Notes under the pieces: generated by a model
Told to the model about the DNA's origin: nothing
Databases searched by the model: none
The model's input: only the letters and a program-made list of their open reading frames with translations
In this document: one piece after another, positions 11,331 through 23,200 of the stretch
Layout of the letters: each line of letters opens with the position of its first letter
Numbering within the stretch: the first letter of the stretch is position 1
DNA from: Brasenia schreberi
Lineage: Eukaryota; Streptophyta; Magnoliopsida; Nymphaeales; Cabombaceae
NCBI GenBank assembly: GCA_036023115.1
Contig: JAYKKT010000073.1
Location: forward strand, 14,977,001 to 15,041,000
Direction: 5' to 3'
Length of the DNA stretch: 64,000 nucleotides
Made by a program: the position numbers and the translations under genes

Positions 11331-12982
11331 ATTAATCTCATTTATAAAATTCGTCAATACTGTAGAGCTGCCTTTGGGTATTTAATTTCTTTTCTTGTGA
11401 TGAGTATTTCTTTTCTTTTAAATGAGGAGACATCTCAACATTGTCATTGAAGAGGGCGGAATCATATGCTGGGTTGCACGCAAACAAAAAAAAACTGAAA
11501 GAAGATACAAGAAATGAATAAACTTCATAAATTAGGAAATAAGAAAACGAAATTAAGCTATGTTAATGCCGAAAAATCAAAGAATCTACGCTCATTGCTT
11601 GAAGCCTTATCCACAATCTCTTTAAACACAAAGGTTAGAGTTCTTGACATACTTCGCTTCATGTTCTCATTCAAGCAGGTTCATGTTTCTGCAATTTAAG
11701 TTACGTCTACGTTGATTTCTTACTTATCATTGCCTTCTATCTTGTATCATAGTAAATTAGAAATACTTAATTGCCAAAGACGACCAATTTTTGTTTCTCA
11801 CAATACTCTAGACTTCCCCTGGATTTTTTAAAAGTTTTCGCCACATAGGTTACACCCAAGCAAAGCTATATCTAGATGCCTCTGTAAAAAACCCAAATGA
11901 CCTTAATTATGCCTGAATCATATAGTCTTCTACTATATTTTCTAATAGTATCACGCTACTGTTTTATCTAATCCCTTAAAAGACGAAATAACTGTAAATG
12001 CGTGTCGAACTCAACATCAAACAGGCAGAAACGCTAATAAAATGCAGAGAAATGCCATAACTCATTATGCTTGCCCCCTTCAAGGAACCAGAAAGGAAGA
12101 GGAGGATATAGATCAAGTCGATGATGTTAACAGAGGACGCTTGAAATCAAATGAATTCTTGAAACAGTTTTTTCTTTCTTTCCAAATAAAGCCCTCCAAC
12201 TCGGTAGTCACTGCCTAATAAGACTGGCAAAAACACATCTTGCCTTTTCCTTGTTGGAGAAAAATGAATGATGCGATTAAGAACTCATAAATCACTGGTT
12301 ATATTCTTGCTTTCTTTTTTCTTTTGGAGTACAAAGGGGAGGCCAAAACCAGGTATGCACGCCCTGTGCATGGGAACTCATGGCCTGAGATTGTCACTCG
12401 AGGTCCATGTGAGCTACTCTGACTTCTAGAATAAACATATAAAAGTAAAAGAAAAATTGAGGAAATTAAAGAGCAGAACAAACGGTTACTGCGCCTGCGG
12501 CACAAACACCAACTGAGTTTCCAGTTGTCACGGAAACAGTCATTGCCGGAATAACGCCACCAAGTTTGCCGGGAAAACAGCCATTTGGCTATAGACTTTG
12601 TCACCTTTCTGCCACTTTTCGTTGTCAAAAGGCCTCCATCATGCTGATGGCCGAACTCCTCTCTTGACGTCTCCACCCACCCTGGATGCCACCACCACCC
12701 ACGCCGGCACCCACGTGGCCTATCTGCTGTTAGGGCTGCCCGGAGCACGCTCTCACAAAACACAGTTCGAAAATTTTATTACCACGTGTTGCCCTATAGA
12801 AATCACCACTGTACATTTTCAATTTTCTAAACTGACACACTCCCGCAGCGTCACACTATGCCTCATACAGAATATGATGTGATCTCTTCTCTTGCAGAGA
12901 ATGCGTGTTGTGGTGCATGCAGGGCGTGTGCTTATACATTCTTGTTTTCACCGACCTGACCATCTTTTCTTTTCCTTTTTTC
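11331..12982. other. Intergenic and 5' flank of the NCED gene
   Basis: No supported gene. The last few hundred bases contain two G-box-like ACGT elements, CCACGTGG at 12711-12718 and CCACGTGT at 12782-12789. Such motifs are common in ABA- and light-responsive promoters. No convincing TATA box was identified. A frame of about 150 codons on the minus strand at 12299-12763 has no recognisable domain. Confidence 0.45.
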
Positions 12983-14722
12983 ATGGCAACTTCAGCAGTT
13001 GGTTTTTGCTGCACAGCTCGGCCTCGCGAACGAAATTCGCTGACTGTAGGCTCATTCTGGCAGTCGGAATACCGGCTTCGGATTAAGGCCGAGGCATTTT
13101 CTAAATCGACCGGCACTAGTCCAAAGACCGTGTCCTTGAACCATCCCGCAGAAGCTCCATCGTTGACGCCGTGACTGAATCCCTTGCAGATTTTGGCGGC
13201 ATCAGTTTTGGACGCCATCGAGTCCCGCTTCATTGAGCCGCAGGAGCGCCGGGTTCGACTACCCAAAGGTATTGACCCGGTGTTGCAGCTCGAGGGGAAC
13301 TTCTCGCCAGTGTGCGAGTGGCCGGTGCAACACGGGCTTGACGTCCAAGGCCAGATTCCGTCGGGTCTGGTGGGAGTTTACGTCCGGAATGGAGCCAATC
13401 CGGCGTTCATGCCCAGGGCTGGCCACCACTTCTTTGACGGTGACGGGATGATCCATGCAGTGACTATACGACCTGGCGGCAGTACCAGTTATTGCTGCCG
13501 GTTCACCAAGACGAACCGGTTCAAACAAGAAGCGGCGGCAGGGCGGCCACTCTTTCCGAAGGTCGTCGGCGAGCTAAATGGCTACTTCGGAGTCGCTAGG
13601 CTGCTTTTATTCTACGCCAGGGCGGCTTCGGGCGTCATCGACATGCGTGACGGAGTCGGCGTCGCGAATGCCGGACTTGTCTTCTTCGACGGCCGGTTGT
13701 TGGCGCTATCGGAGGAGGACCTCCCTTACCACATACATATTGGCCGAGACGGTGACCTCCAGACGTCTGGCAGGTTCGACTTTGATGGCCATCTCCGGTT
13801 CCCCATGATCGCACACCCTAAGGTCGACCCGGTCACCGGCGAGCTTTTCTCCCTCGGCTACAACGTCGTCAAGAAGCCATACCTCCGTTACTTTGTCTTC
13901 GACTCGGCCGGCCGGAAGATCGTGGACGTGCCGATAAGTCTCTCCCAGGTTACCATGATCCATGACTTTGCCATCACCGAGCGGTACGTCGTTGTCCCGG
14001 ATCATCAGATGGTGTTCCGATTCAGCGAGATGATCCGTGGCGGATCACCTCTGCTGCGTGACGAAAGGAAAGTGGAGCGGTTCGGTATCATGCCGAGGTA
14101 CGACGCGAACACGAGACGACTCCGGTGGGTAAACGTACCAGGATGCTTCTGCTTTCACGTATGGAATGCATGGGAGGAGGGGCCGGCGGAGGTGGTGGTC
14201 ATTGGTTCATGCGTGTCGCCAGCCGATGCAATTTTTTCTGGCGACAATGAGGTGACGCGGGCGGAATTGGCGGAGATCCGGCTGAATACCGAGACGGGGG
14301 AGTCGAGTAGGCGGTGTATCGTATCGGGACTGAACCTCGAGGTGGGTCAGGTGAACCGGACCCGTCTCGGGAGGAGGACGAGGTACGTGTATCTTGCTAT
14401 CGTCGAGCCATGGCCGAGATGCTCCGGCATTGCTAAGGTCGATGTCGAGACGGGTCGTCTGGAGAAATTCCTTCACGGGGACGGCCGGTTCGGTGGGGAG
14501 CCGTGTTTTGTACCCGACTTGGCAGAATCGGATCGGGAGGACGCCGGCCATCTGTTGGCGTATGTGACCAATGAGCGAACCGGAAAGTCCGAGTTGGTAA
14601 TCGTGAACGCGACGAGTCTGCAGAGGGAAGCGGCAGTGAGGCTTCCATCTCGGGTCCCATACGGCTTCCATGGTACTTTTGTAAATTATGAGGGCTTTCT
14701 TGGGCAAATCTTAAGGAAATAG
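12983..14722 (+). CDS. NCED: 9-cis-epoxycarotenoid dioxygenase (NCED6-like), in-frame TGA after transit peptide
   Basis: NCEDs cleave 9-cis-violaxanthin or 9-cis-neoxanthin in plastids to xanthoxin, the committed step of ABA synthesis. The intronless frame from ATG 12983 encodes a 63-residue Ser/Thr-rich N-terminus like a plastid transit peptide. A TGA follows at 13172-13174, then 515 open codons to TAG at 14720. The catalytic part opens with LNPLQILAASVLDAIESRF, as in NCED6-type enzymes. All four Fe(II)-binding histidines are present: MIAHPKVDP (His codon 13814), MIHDFAIT (13961), CFCFHVWNAWEE (14156) and PYGFHGTF (14669). Total length, counting the stop position as a residue, is about 579, normal for the family. 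The first in-frame ATG after the TGA (13409) would remove the start of the fold. It may be a recent pseudogene, a null allele, a readthrough gene or a sequence error. Confidence 0.9.
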
Positions 14723-17238
14723 CGATACGGCTCGATGCGAGACACTGAGACAGGTGATGATTCGGGATTTGGTTTATGGTTCAAGCAATTATCTCCGATT
14801 CAGTCCAACATATTTGGCAAAATTCTTGTATCGGGTGTTCAGAAGTCACTCATATAATGGATTTAGCTAATTTGTTGCAGGTGTTTATTCAGAATAGAGG
14901 TAGGGTGGCGACTTCGTGTTATGCTGTTCTTTTTCTTCTGTAGGAAAGAAAAAAACAGGTGAACAAGAATGGTAAACCCTACTTTTTCTCATGTCACTTT
15001 AAGTGGAGACGAACACAATTTCAGGTAATGTTTGTGTTGGGTTTTTGTGCTATGACCGTAATTACCAACCTGTTCTGCGTTTCTGGTTGTATGTTTAATA
15101 TAGGTTGTGTTTGTCTGCCTTTGGTGTTTGCTGTGCTTGTGTCGTGCTTGCTACAAATACAGGTCAACCAAGAGATGTGCTAACCTTTTTACGTGACTTT
15201 AGGTAGACGTGGACACAAATGTTCCCTGTCGCGGTTGTGTTGAGCTTTAGGATCATGTCCGAAATTGCCAACCTGATTTGCGACACGGACCAAATGATCT
15301 TGAGGGGTCATTATCTAACAAATTCATTCATGCAATCTTGATCTCTAATCCAATAAAACACATTCGGGTCAAGTAAAATTTCATAAGCATGATTGCATTA
15401 ATAACTAAACTTTCTGGTACCAGATCATGAAGTGCCTGATCACCAAATCTTAGACGACACGAAATATCATACGATACTTGAAAGGAGATTAAAAGATGTA
15501 TCACAGGAATGAACACCGTCCACCTCCACTAAGATCATCTTTACAAAGTCCCCAAGAATAGAAAGAGCACACCTAATTATGAGAGGTAGGTGCAACAAGA
15601 CGACTTCAATAATTTGTGCGTCATAGTTAGTAGTTTGAAGTTGGAGCCCGGGTCTTCTCATACCTTGATTGGTGCTCCACCAAACGGAAACCAAGCTTTT
15701 TTCGAACGATAAAGTGTGGTTGGTTATGGTTAAGTACGTGCCGTTTGATCTCTTACAATCTCTGTTTTTTATTTTTATTTATTTTCTTTCACAAGGTTAG
15801 AGGGCAATGAGTGATGAATAAAGTGATTTTGTGCATTGAGAGGGTCTTTTTTTTTCCTTTTTAAGCTTGTGAAGGGTATTCTTTTTTATTCTTTTATCTT
15901 TTCCTTTCTCCTTCTTCCTTTTGATGAACGTTAGAAGGGAATGAGCGATGAAGTGAATTTTATGTATTGGGAGGGTCTTTTCTTAAGTTTCTGAAGGGCC
16001 TTCTTATTCCCTTTCCCTTCTTCCTTCCAATGAAGGTTAGAGGGCAATGAGTAATGAGTGAAGTACTTTTTTGTATTGGGAGGTCTTTTCTTAAGCTTGT
16101 GAAGGGTCTTGAGAAAGTTTTCATGTGCCGAAATACATAAGAAAATCAAAGCAAATAAAAGAACACACCAAACTATGTAAGTGAGCTTTATAAACTGAAC
16201 ATGGGCTGCTCATGTTTAGCTGTAACTCATATTCGTATATGTGCGAGCTTCTCGTTAGTTCATAATGACCCGAGTTTGAACTTGTTTATGTATGTCCGGA
16301 GTCATGGTATCATGCTCATCTTAGTTCATGTTCAAAACAATATCCTCATGCGTTTAACCTGAAAATTGTCTACAGTAAACATTGAAGGACCAAGCAGTAG
16401 AAATCAGGCTTGTGCAAGTTTACAAGTTTAGGTCGAGATGAACAGTTCAAAAACAGGTCGTTTTTTTTGCAATCTTCATGAGCCGCCCAGATCAGCTGAT
16501 CACACAATATTCATGTTTAGCCCAGTTAAGGCCTCGAGCCAAACATGAATGAGCTGACACCCAGCCTAACCGAGCTGATCTACGAGCAGTTCGGTATGTT
16601 ACCAGCCCTAACCCTTCGCTTGAATAAAAGGGTCCGGGATCGTGCAAGCAAATCCACTATGTGAAATGGAATTAATAAACAGGCTTCTCCAGCTAAATTA
16701 AAGACAACAGTAATGTTAACCTTGAGTACTGGTGAGCTCAACCTCGACTCTCACATGTCAAGATCAACTTGAGCCTGGCTAGAAACAACAATAAATTTGT
16801 ATAAAGACACAAAGTAGTTCCATCCATACCTATGATAGTTTACAGTACAACAGAATTTGGCTCTTTTGAGCTTTCTATCTAGTAATAGAAATTTGATCAC
16901 CAATATATGAGACGGAAAACAAAAATAAACAGGCAATACATGGTGTACAGTTGACCGAACAACGCTTCCTCACCTGCCAATATAAATAACAATTCCATTG
17001 TTCTTCGTTTTTGATCTTCTTCTCACACTAACCAAGCAGGAGGAGGTTGAATTCAAGATGAATGGTGTGAGAACTTCACGGTAGATGACTTGGTATAATT
17101 TACACCATAAGTTGGACTCTATATTCTTTTTTCTCTTTTTTCCCCTTTTTTTATAAAACAGGTAATGTATTTACCAAGAAGTAAATAAAGGCAGGATCCA
17201 GAAGAGGGTTGTGGTGGCGGTGGGAGTGCGGCGATGGG
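14723..17238. other. Intergenic between NCED and pectate lyase 1
   Basis: No supported gene. Around 14990-15270 a segment appears twice in diverged form (GTGTTGGGTTTTTGTGCTATGA / GTGTTGAGCTTTAGGATCATG, each followed by ATT-GCCAACCTG-like text). Part of 15.8-16.1 kb is built of repeated GGGAGGGTCTTTTCTTAAG-like stretches. Neither was assigned to a known family. Confidence 0.45.
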
Positions 17239-20200
17239 TCAGCACATGGCACCCCATCGGCAGCTGAGAACGCCAGCATTGGCCGTGACGGTCCCGACCA
17301 ATGAGGAGGATTTGGCACTCAGGCTAGATGCTCGTGAGTAGCTGGCAGCAGCCCTGACACCTGATGAGATGAAGTAGGCTCCGTTCAGCATGAGATCGCC
17401 TTGGGACCTCCAGTTCCACCCGCTCCACACGTCTGTGGCTGTATCCACCCTCTTGGTCACCTGTTCATGCAACGGCCCGGACCATCCAAATTAAGTCCAT
17501 CTCATCATACACATTTTATTTTCGATGGTCATCATACACACATTAGTTAATCATATTACTTAGGTAAATAACCGTCCTGAAAAGAAATTAGGTATCAATA
17601 AACACAAACTAAACATGGATTAGGCAGAGGTGCTCACTGGCCCCACCAAGCAACAAGGAAGAAGATTCACATAATTATATACGAAGAAGGAGAACAAATT
17701 ACTTCCAACCACCGTCTACTGAAAGAGTTGGTTGTTCATTTGACGATATATATAAGAAAACATGATCTACCCACACAAAAAAAACCCTAACAAACAAGAT
17801 ATTTTTGTGGTGACATGAGTATAATTTAAAAGATTTAAAAGGTTTAAAAACAAAAGATAATATTATTATCTTCGAAAAGCAATGTTCGGAACTGGGTGAG
17901 CAGGACACATCCAAATTAATGGTGATGCACAACTGGCCCAGAGTGGAGCACCCCATGCATTGACAGAATGGCCTACCAAGAAGCAAAGCGAGAGAATGTG
18001 TCAGGTTATAGTGATAGGTTTGGTGATGCCAGCACATCAAAAGAGCGTCGGGTTGAAGGAATGGCTCCTACCCCGTCATACCAAATTATTAGTGCATCTG
18101 CATCCAACCAGACCTGGAAGCCACTCGAAGGTGGAGAACCTGTACAGGGTAGGGTGTACATAAGCACGGACGGGATCTTTGGCTTCCGTCCAACCGGAGA
18201 GAGTACTATCATAGGAGAAAACAAGGGCAACCCGTGGCAGACTGAAGGTTTTTTTTTTGGGTGAGGTACACTTTTATATTTCTCTACAAAGTACTTATAT
18301 TTTCTAAACAGTTAACCCCGTCCTAAGTGGGTCCGACACTAACAACTCTACCACTAGAAGAGCGTACTGATGTTTGACCGGCTGATCCTGATAATTTTCG
18401 AGTTTCATGTTTGACCGGCTGCAGAAGATCATCCCAGTTACCACTGAAGGTTAGGGGTGGCGATGCCAAACACAACACGAGAACTCGACTGCAATCCAAG
18501 AAGTACGTGCTTGCGTCCACTCGAAAGGACTTGAAGAAAATGGGGTTGTACTCAGGTTGATCTATTTTTGACATGAACACAAAATAGCATCACATAAACA
18601 TGACCTGAAACACAAAATCATCCATACTCGAGGGGGCTGATTCGAGAAAAGAGAATTAAGTCGCCTTCTAACTCAAATTCTCATGGTTGTGCTGATCAAA
18701 GAGTAGAATTAGCGATACTTCAAATCCTCAATTTTTTGACCGGATTTCCCTTTATCGCTCAAGTAGAATAACATAGCAATTACCATCTATGCGGTACATA
18801 TTTTTTAGGTATTAGAGACACGAAGACATTAAATCGTTACTTGTGGAAACTATAGTATGGGAGCTAATTATTGAGAGCCCTTAACATCAAGAATCACATC
18901 CTTCTCCCACAAGGGTTCGGGCAGGGTATTGGGGTTTTCGATCATAGGTCAAGGTTTCGAACTTTGGTTGCAGCTGGTAGGAAGATGCCTAAACCTGATT
19001 TTGCCGTTTTGAGGAAACGGAACTCTCATTCTCGAGTGAATTCTTAAGAATTTACCCCCAACACACTCTAAATAGAAAGGAAGAGGTTGCTTTACCTCCT
19101 TGGCGAAGGGGTTGAAAGGAGCAAGATATCTGTTTCCTTGGCTGTTGATGGTGGGGTCTGCACTTCCTCCTATGGCGTACATCTCCCAGTGGGTATAGTC
19201 GTTGTTCACAACATGAAAATATCCGTGCCTGCACCTGCTATCCACTCAAGCATACAGTAAAAGCAAATTAGCATCTAATCACCAAATGCAATTTAATGAT
19301 AATGATAAGAACCTAATCTACCAAAGTGCAAAAAGTTGTATCGTGCATCCACTGTACATCTTAGGCGTCCATCCGACTGCAACTGAACGGATAAGATCTA
19401 CAGTAGGACCGCCAATCATGCAAAACCGGATGAGGGGATTCTAACCCCAAGCGAACTTGCCAGACATTGTGACTTCCCGAATTGAACCATTTTGACCAAG
19501 GGGAAAGGCGTGTTTAATTATAGCCGGTCCATATCTGTCAGGAGTGATACCAAATCACATCTCTCCCGATGACCCATTGTACCTCAATAGGTCTCAGTTC
19601 GGGTCCAGATCCAAACTCAGACCCAAACAAGTTGATAAAACTACTACTAGCGTTGCATTTGTACGAGGTCTTAATTACCTGGGCATTCTCTGAATGAGGT
19701 CTTCTCCGAAATGGTTGAAAGCGATGGTAACCTGCATCTCTTTGTCCTTCTCGTAGGAGTCGCTGTGCCCCAACAGCATCACCTTCAAAGTTCAAACCCC
19801 AAAATTTAACATTACAACTCGGTGAAACTTGGGCGGGATAAAATTGAACTCGGAAACCAACCGAAACGGAAAGGGCAAGAGTCATTATCACCATTGACGG
19901 AACTGAACTCCCAAAGAAATGACCATTTATGGAAACAAATAGAAGTCCATTCAGTGGAAGGGTAGAATGGAGTGATAAATCTGCTAACAAAGAAAACACT
20001 ATGTGAACGGGGGGGATAGGAGGGAACTAACCTCGTTATGGTGGGTGAAGTAATTATTCGAAACGGTAATGGCGGTGGAGCCCAAGACTGCGTCAATGAG
20101 ACCATCAGCGCAATTAGCGAGCGAGCAGTGGTCCACCCAGATGTGGCTGGAGCCGAAGATCGATACGGCGTCCCCATCAGCCATCGTTCGCCATCCGTAG

Positions 20201-23200
20201 TGACTAGGCGAGCTTCTGACCATGGCATTGCCCGTGGGCTTGCAGTCGTGGATGTGAATTCCGTGGATGATGATGTTGGTGACGAACTGGACCGTGATGC
20301 AGGCGCCATTGGCAATATGGACGTTGGCGCCTCGACCGTCGATGGTCTTGAAGCTGTTCATGATGAGCTCCTCCTTTAGAACGATGACCATGTCGCGCTT
20401 GAACACGATCCACAGGGGCTCGTCCTGGATCACGGCGTGACGGAGGGTGCCCGGTCGCGGGGTCACGGGGTCATCGTCCGAAGGGTCCGTCACCACGTAG
20501 TATTGGCCATCGCGCCCTCCGACAGCATTTCGACCGAACCCGATGCCACAGTCAGCAAGCCTCTTGCGGTTACTGGACCAGTTAGGGTCGCACCGCCAGC
20601 AGTCGTCTATGGGGTTGCCAGTGCCGCAGGAGAAGTACCCAAGCTTCCTCCTCGCCGTGCTGTTCCTAATGCTCCTGAGAAAAGAACAACAGTTCGGAAA
20701 AGGGTTTGAGAAAGAGCTTCGCATTCCTGAGACAAGCCAAATGACAGACTCTTGCCACGTTTTATTACTAGCGGAGTAATGCCATGTATCTCACCAAAAT
20801 TTAGGTTAATGCTCTTACGTGGTTGTAATGTGGCATCGAATAACTGATGCCTGGAGTGCTAAGTTTTTCAGATAGTATTTGAATTAATGGCAGAAATTTA
20901 TGGGTGTTTAAAATTTTCTCATTGTAAATCCAGGCTTAGTGTTGGCGAGGCCAATATACCACATTTCATTGCGACTTGTGAGTAAATTCCCCACAGCCGA
21001 CTAGAACCATCTTTAGGGTAGATTGTATGACAAAAAAGGAGCGTAGATCAAGTCATACTGTGCAATCAATGCGACTACGATCGATTCTCCCCGTACATCT
21101 GACTCAAAAACCATTTGTATAATTTGACATACGTGAAATTCATCAACCTGTTAAAGGTCGAACTCTCCAAAGGAGACTCTTGCTACTGACGAACTTTTCT
21201 ACCAGCAATTTGTATGCGTTGATATTTGCTTGAAATAAATTAAATAATTATTTAACCCTAAATATTTTTATGCAGAGACAAGCATTAAACGAACATAAAT
21301 ATAACTTGTGGACTTACTGATAGGTCCTCCAACAAGATGCAATCAAGAAAAGCACACTCAGGATGCACGCACTTAAAGGAACGTAAGTATAACTTGTAAC
21401 TTGTAGACTTACTGACAGGTCCTCATAATCTGTCAAAATTTTCTGCCAGCATTTAGTATGAGTTTATACTGCTTACAGTAAATAAAGTTGATTGATAGCG
21501 CAAATGGATAAGGAAACAATCAGCCACTTGCGAAGCTAGACTGTCTTCAGATGATTGCTTTCTGTCTTCTGTAAAGGCTATGAAAGCATTCCTAAACTGG
21601 TTTATAGGGTTCTTAAGTCGTTAATGTGTTTAAAGGAGTCGCGACAAGTCCATCAACGTAGCTATCAATTGAAAAGAAATGCCTTCATTCCTTTCATTTT
21701 TTCATTCATTGGAGACGTTAACAACGACTCGACTAGATCATCGACGAATTAATGCGAACCTATGCTTTATAGCACCCTTATTCTCGATGAATGGACACAA
21801 TTTGACATCTTACCATATAGATTAAATTACTATATAAGTTCCAATCTACAACTAGAATAATTATAAATATGCCTTAGACATCAACCTTTTCTTTTTACAT
21901 TTTACAAGTTCGGGTTGGGCGAAGCCATATCAGAGGCCCCAGGTATCAAACTTATGACCTTCAACGCCCTAGCAATGAAAGAAGTGGTCCTACTATGCAA
22001 CTTAAGATCAACTTGCTAAGCCATGAAACGTTCAATTGTCCTTCGAGCAACGTTGTTAAGCTCTAATTTCGTCTTCACTAATCAACAAAAAAAATGGTTG
22101 TAAGCCAATATTTGAATGTGAATCTAACTGCCGAGATGTTAACTTATATGGATTCGTGTATGGATATGAGCATGAAAACGGAATTCCGCTTTAATGCTGC
22201 TTAATCAGATTGGATAACCAACAAACAAATCCTAATCACTTGAAACCATGCCCGTGTCCCAAAAGTCGTTGGATATGGTGCAACCGGTGTCAGACCTAAG
22301 TTTTTTTTGAGATGAGGCACACTTGTATTTCACTTCTATATTATAAAGTACTTTTATTTTTTTTATATAGTAGTAGACTAAAGAATTTTTCAGATTTTGA
22401 GTGCAATGCATGCTTCACCTTGCCATAAAGTGGATCCGCCAATGGGTGCAACTTATAATATTCTCCTAATAGAATATAGGTTCAGATCAGAAATCAGGTG
22501 CACCCCAAAGGTTGACAACCCTACCCAAACCTAGGGTGGCGATTTCTAATATCGCACGAGAGGTCAACATGAGTATACCCAAAAGTCCCTATTCGTTACG
22601 GAGAAAAGTTGGTTCATGGACCTAGTTTTGACATGAACACAAGAGTACTTGCCAAAATACGAAATCCCTGGCAATTTCAGACCCAACAAAGGAAACCCCA
22701 CAAGAACATAGATTCAAAAGTTTGTATCCGTGTTCACCCAAATTAACACGGAAAATAATTGGTCTGAGTTTGAGTCAACCTGTTTTCGACGTACTATCTA
22801 AAAATATCATGTAAAAAACCAACCTGAAACTTGGCCAGCAACACCAACCACGTGGTCGGTGGTATTACCAAGTGATTCAAGCCCACTATCTAACCTTGTG
22901 ACAGCAAATGTCCACAACTGCTCGTCAATGTTTCCTAATCACATTAAAGAAAACTTGGTCATCTCCTACTCCATCCACTAAACTTGTCATATGATGGACG
23001 ATGAAAAGAGTAATGTCCTCTTGAAAAGTTTCCGTTTGGGCACCGTCGGAATGACCGTAATTGTCATATTATTAGATGGGCGGGCTCTTCTCATTAGGCT
23101 GGCGACAAAAACACGTGAACACATGAGAACCGATATAATCGCCATCTGGTTTGATCTCGGTCAGATCTCAGTGGGACGGGGCCTACATGTAAAGACCAAT

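Noticed and set aside
12299..12763. 154-codon minus-strand frame upstream of NCED
   Set aside because: No domain, unusual Trp/Arg/Ser-rich composition and overlapping frames on the other strand; probably chance.
14207..14707. 166-codon minus-strand frame opposite NCED
   Set aside because: Shadow of the GC-rich NCED coding strand; no domain, and the plus strand is clearly coding. Other antisense frames at 13259-13528 and 13706-14005 were rejected for the same reason.
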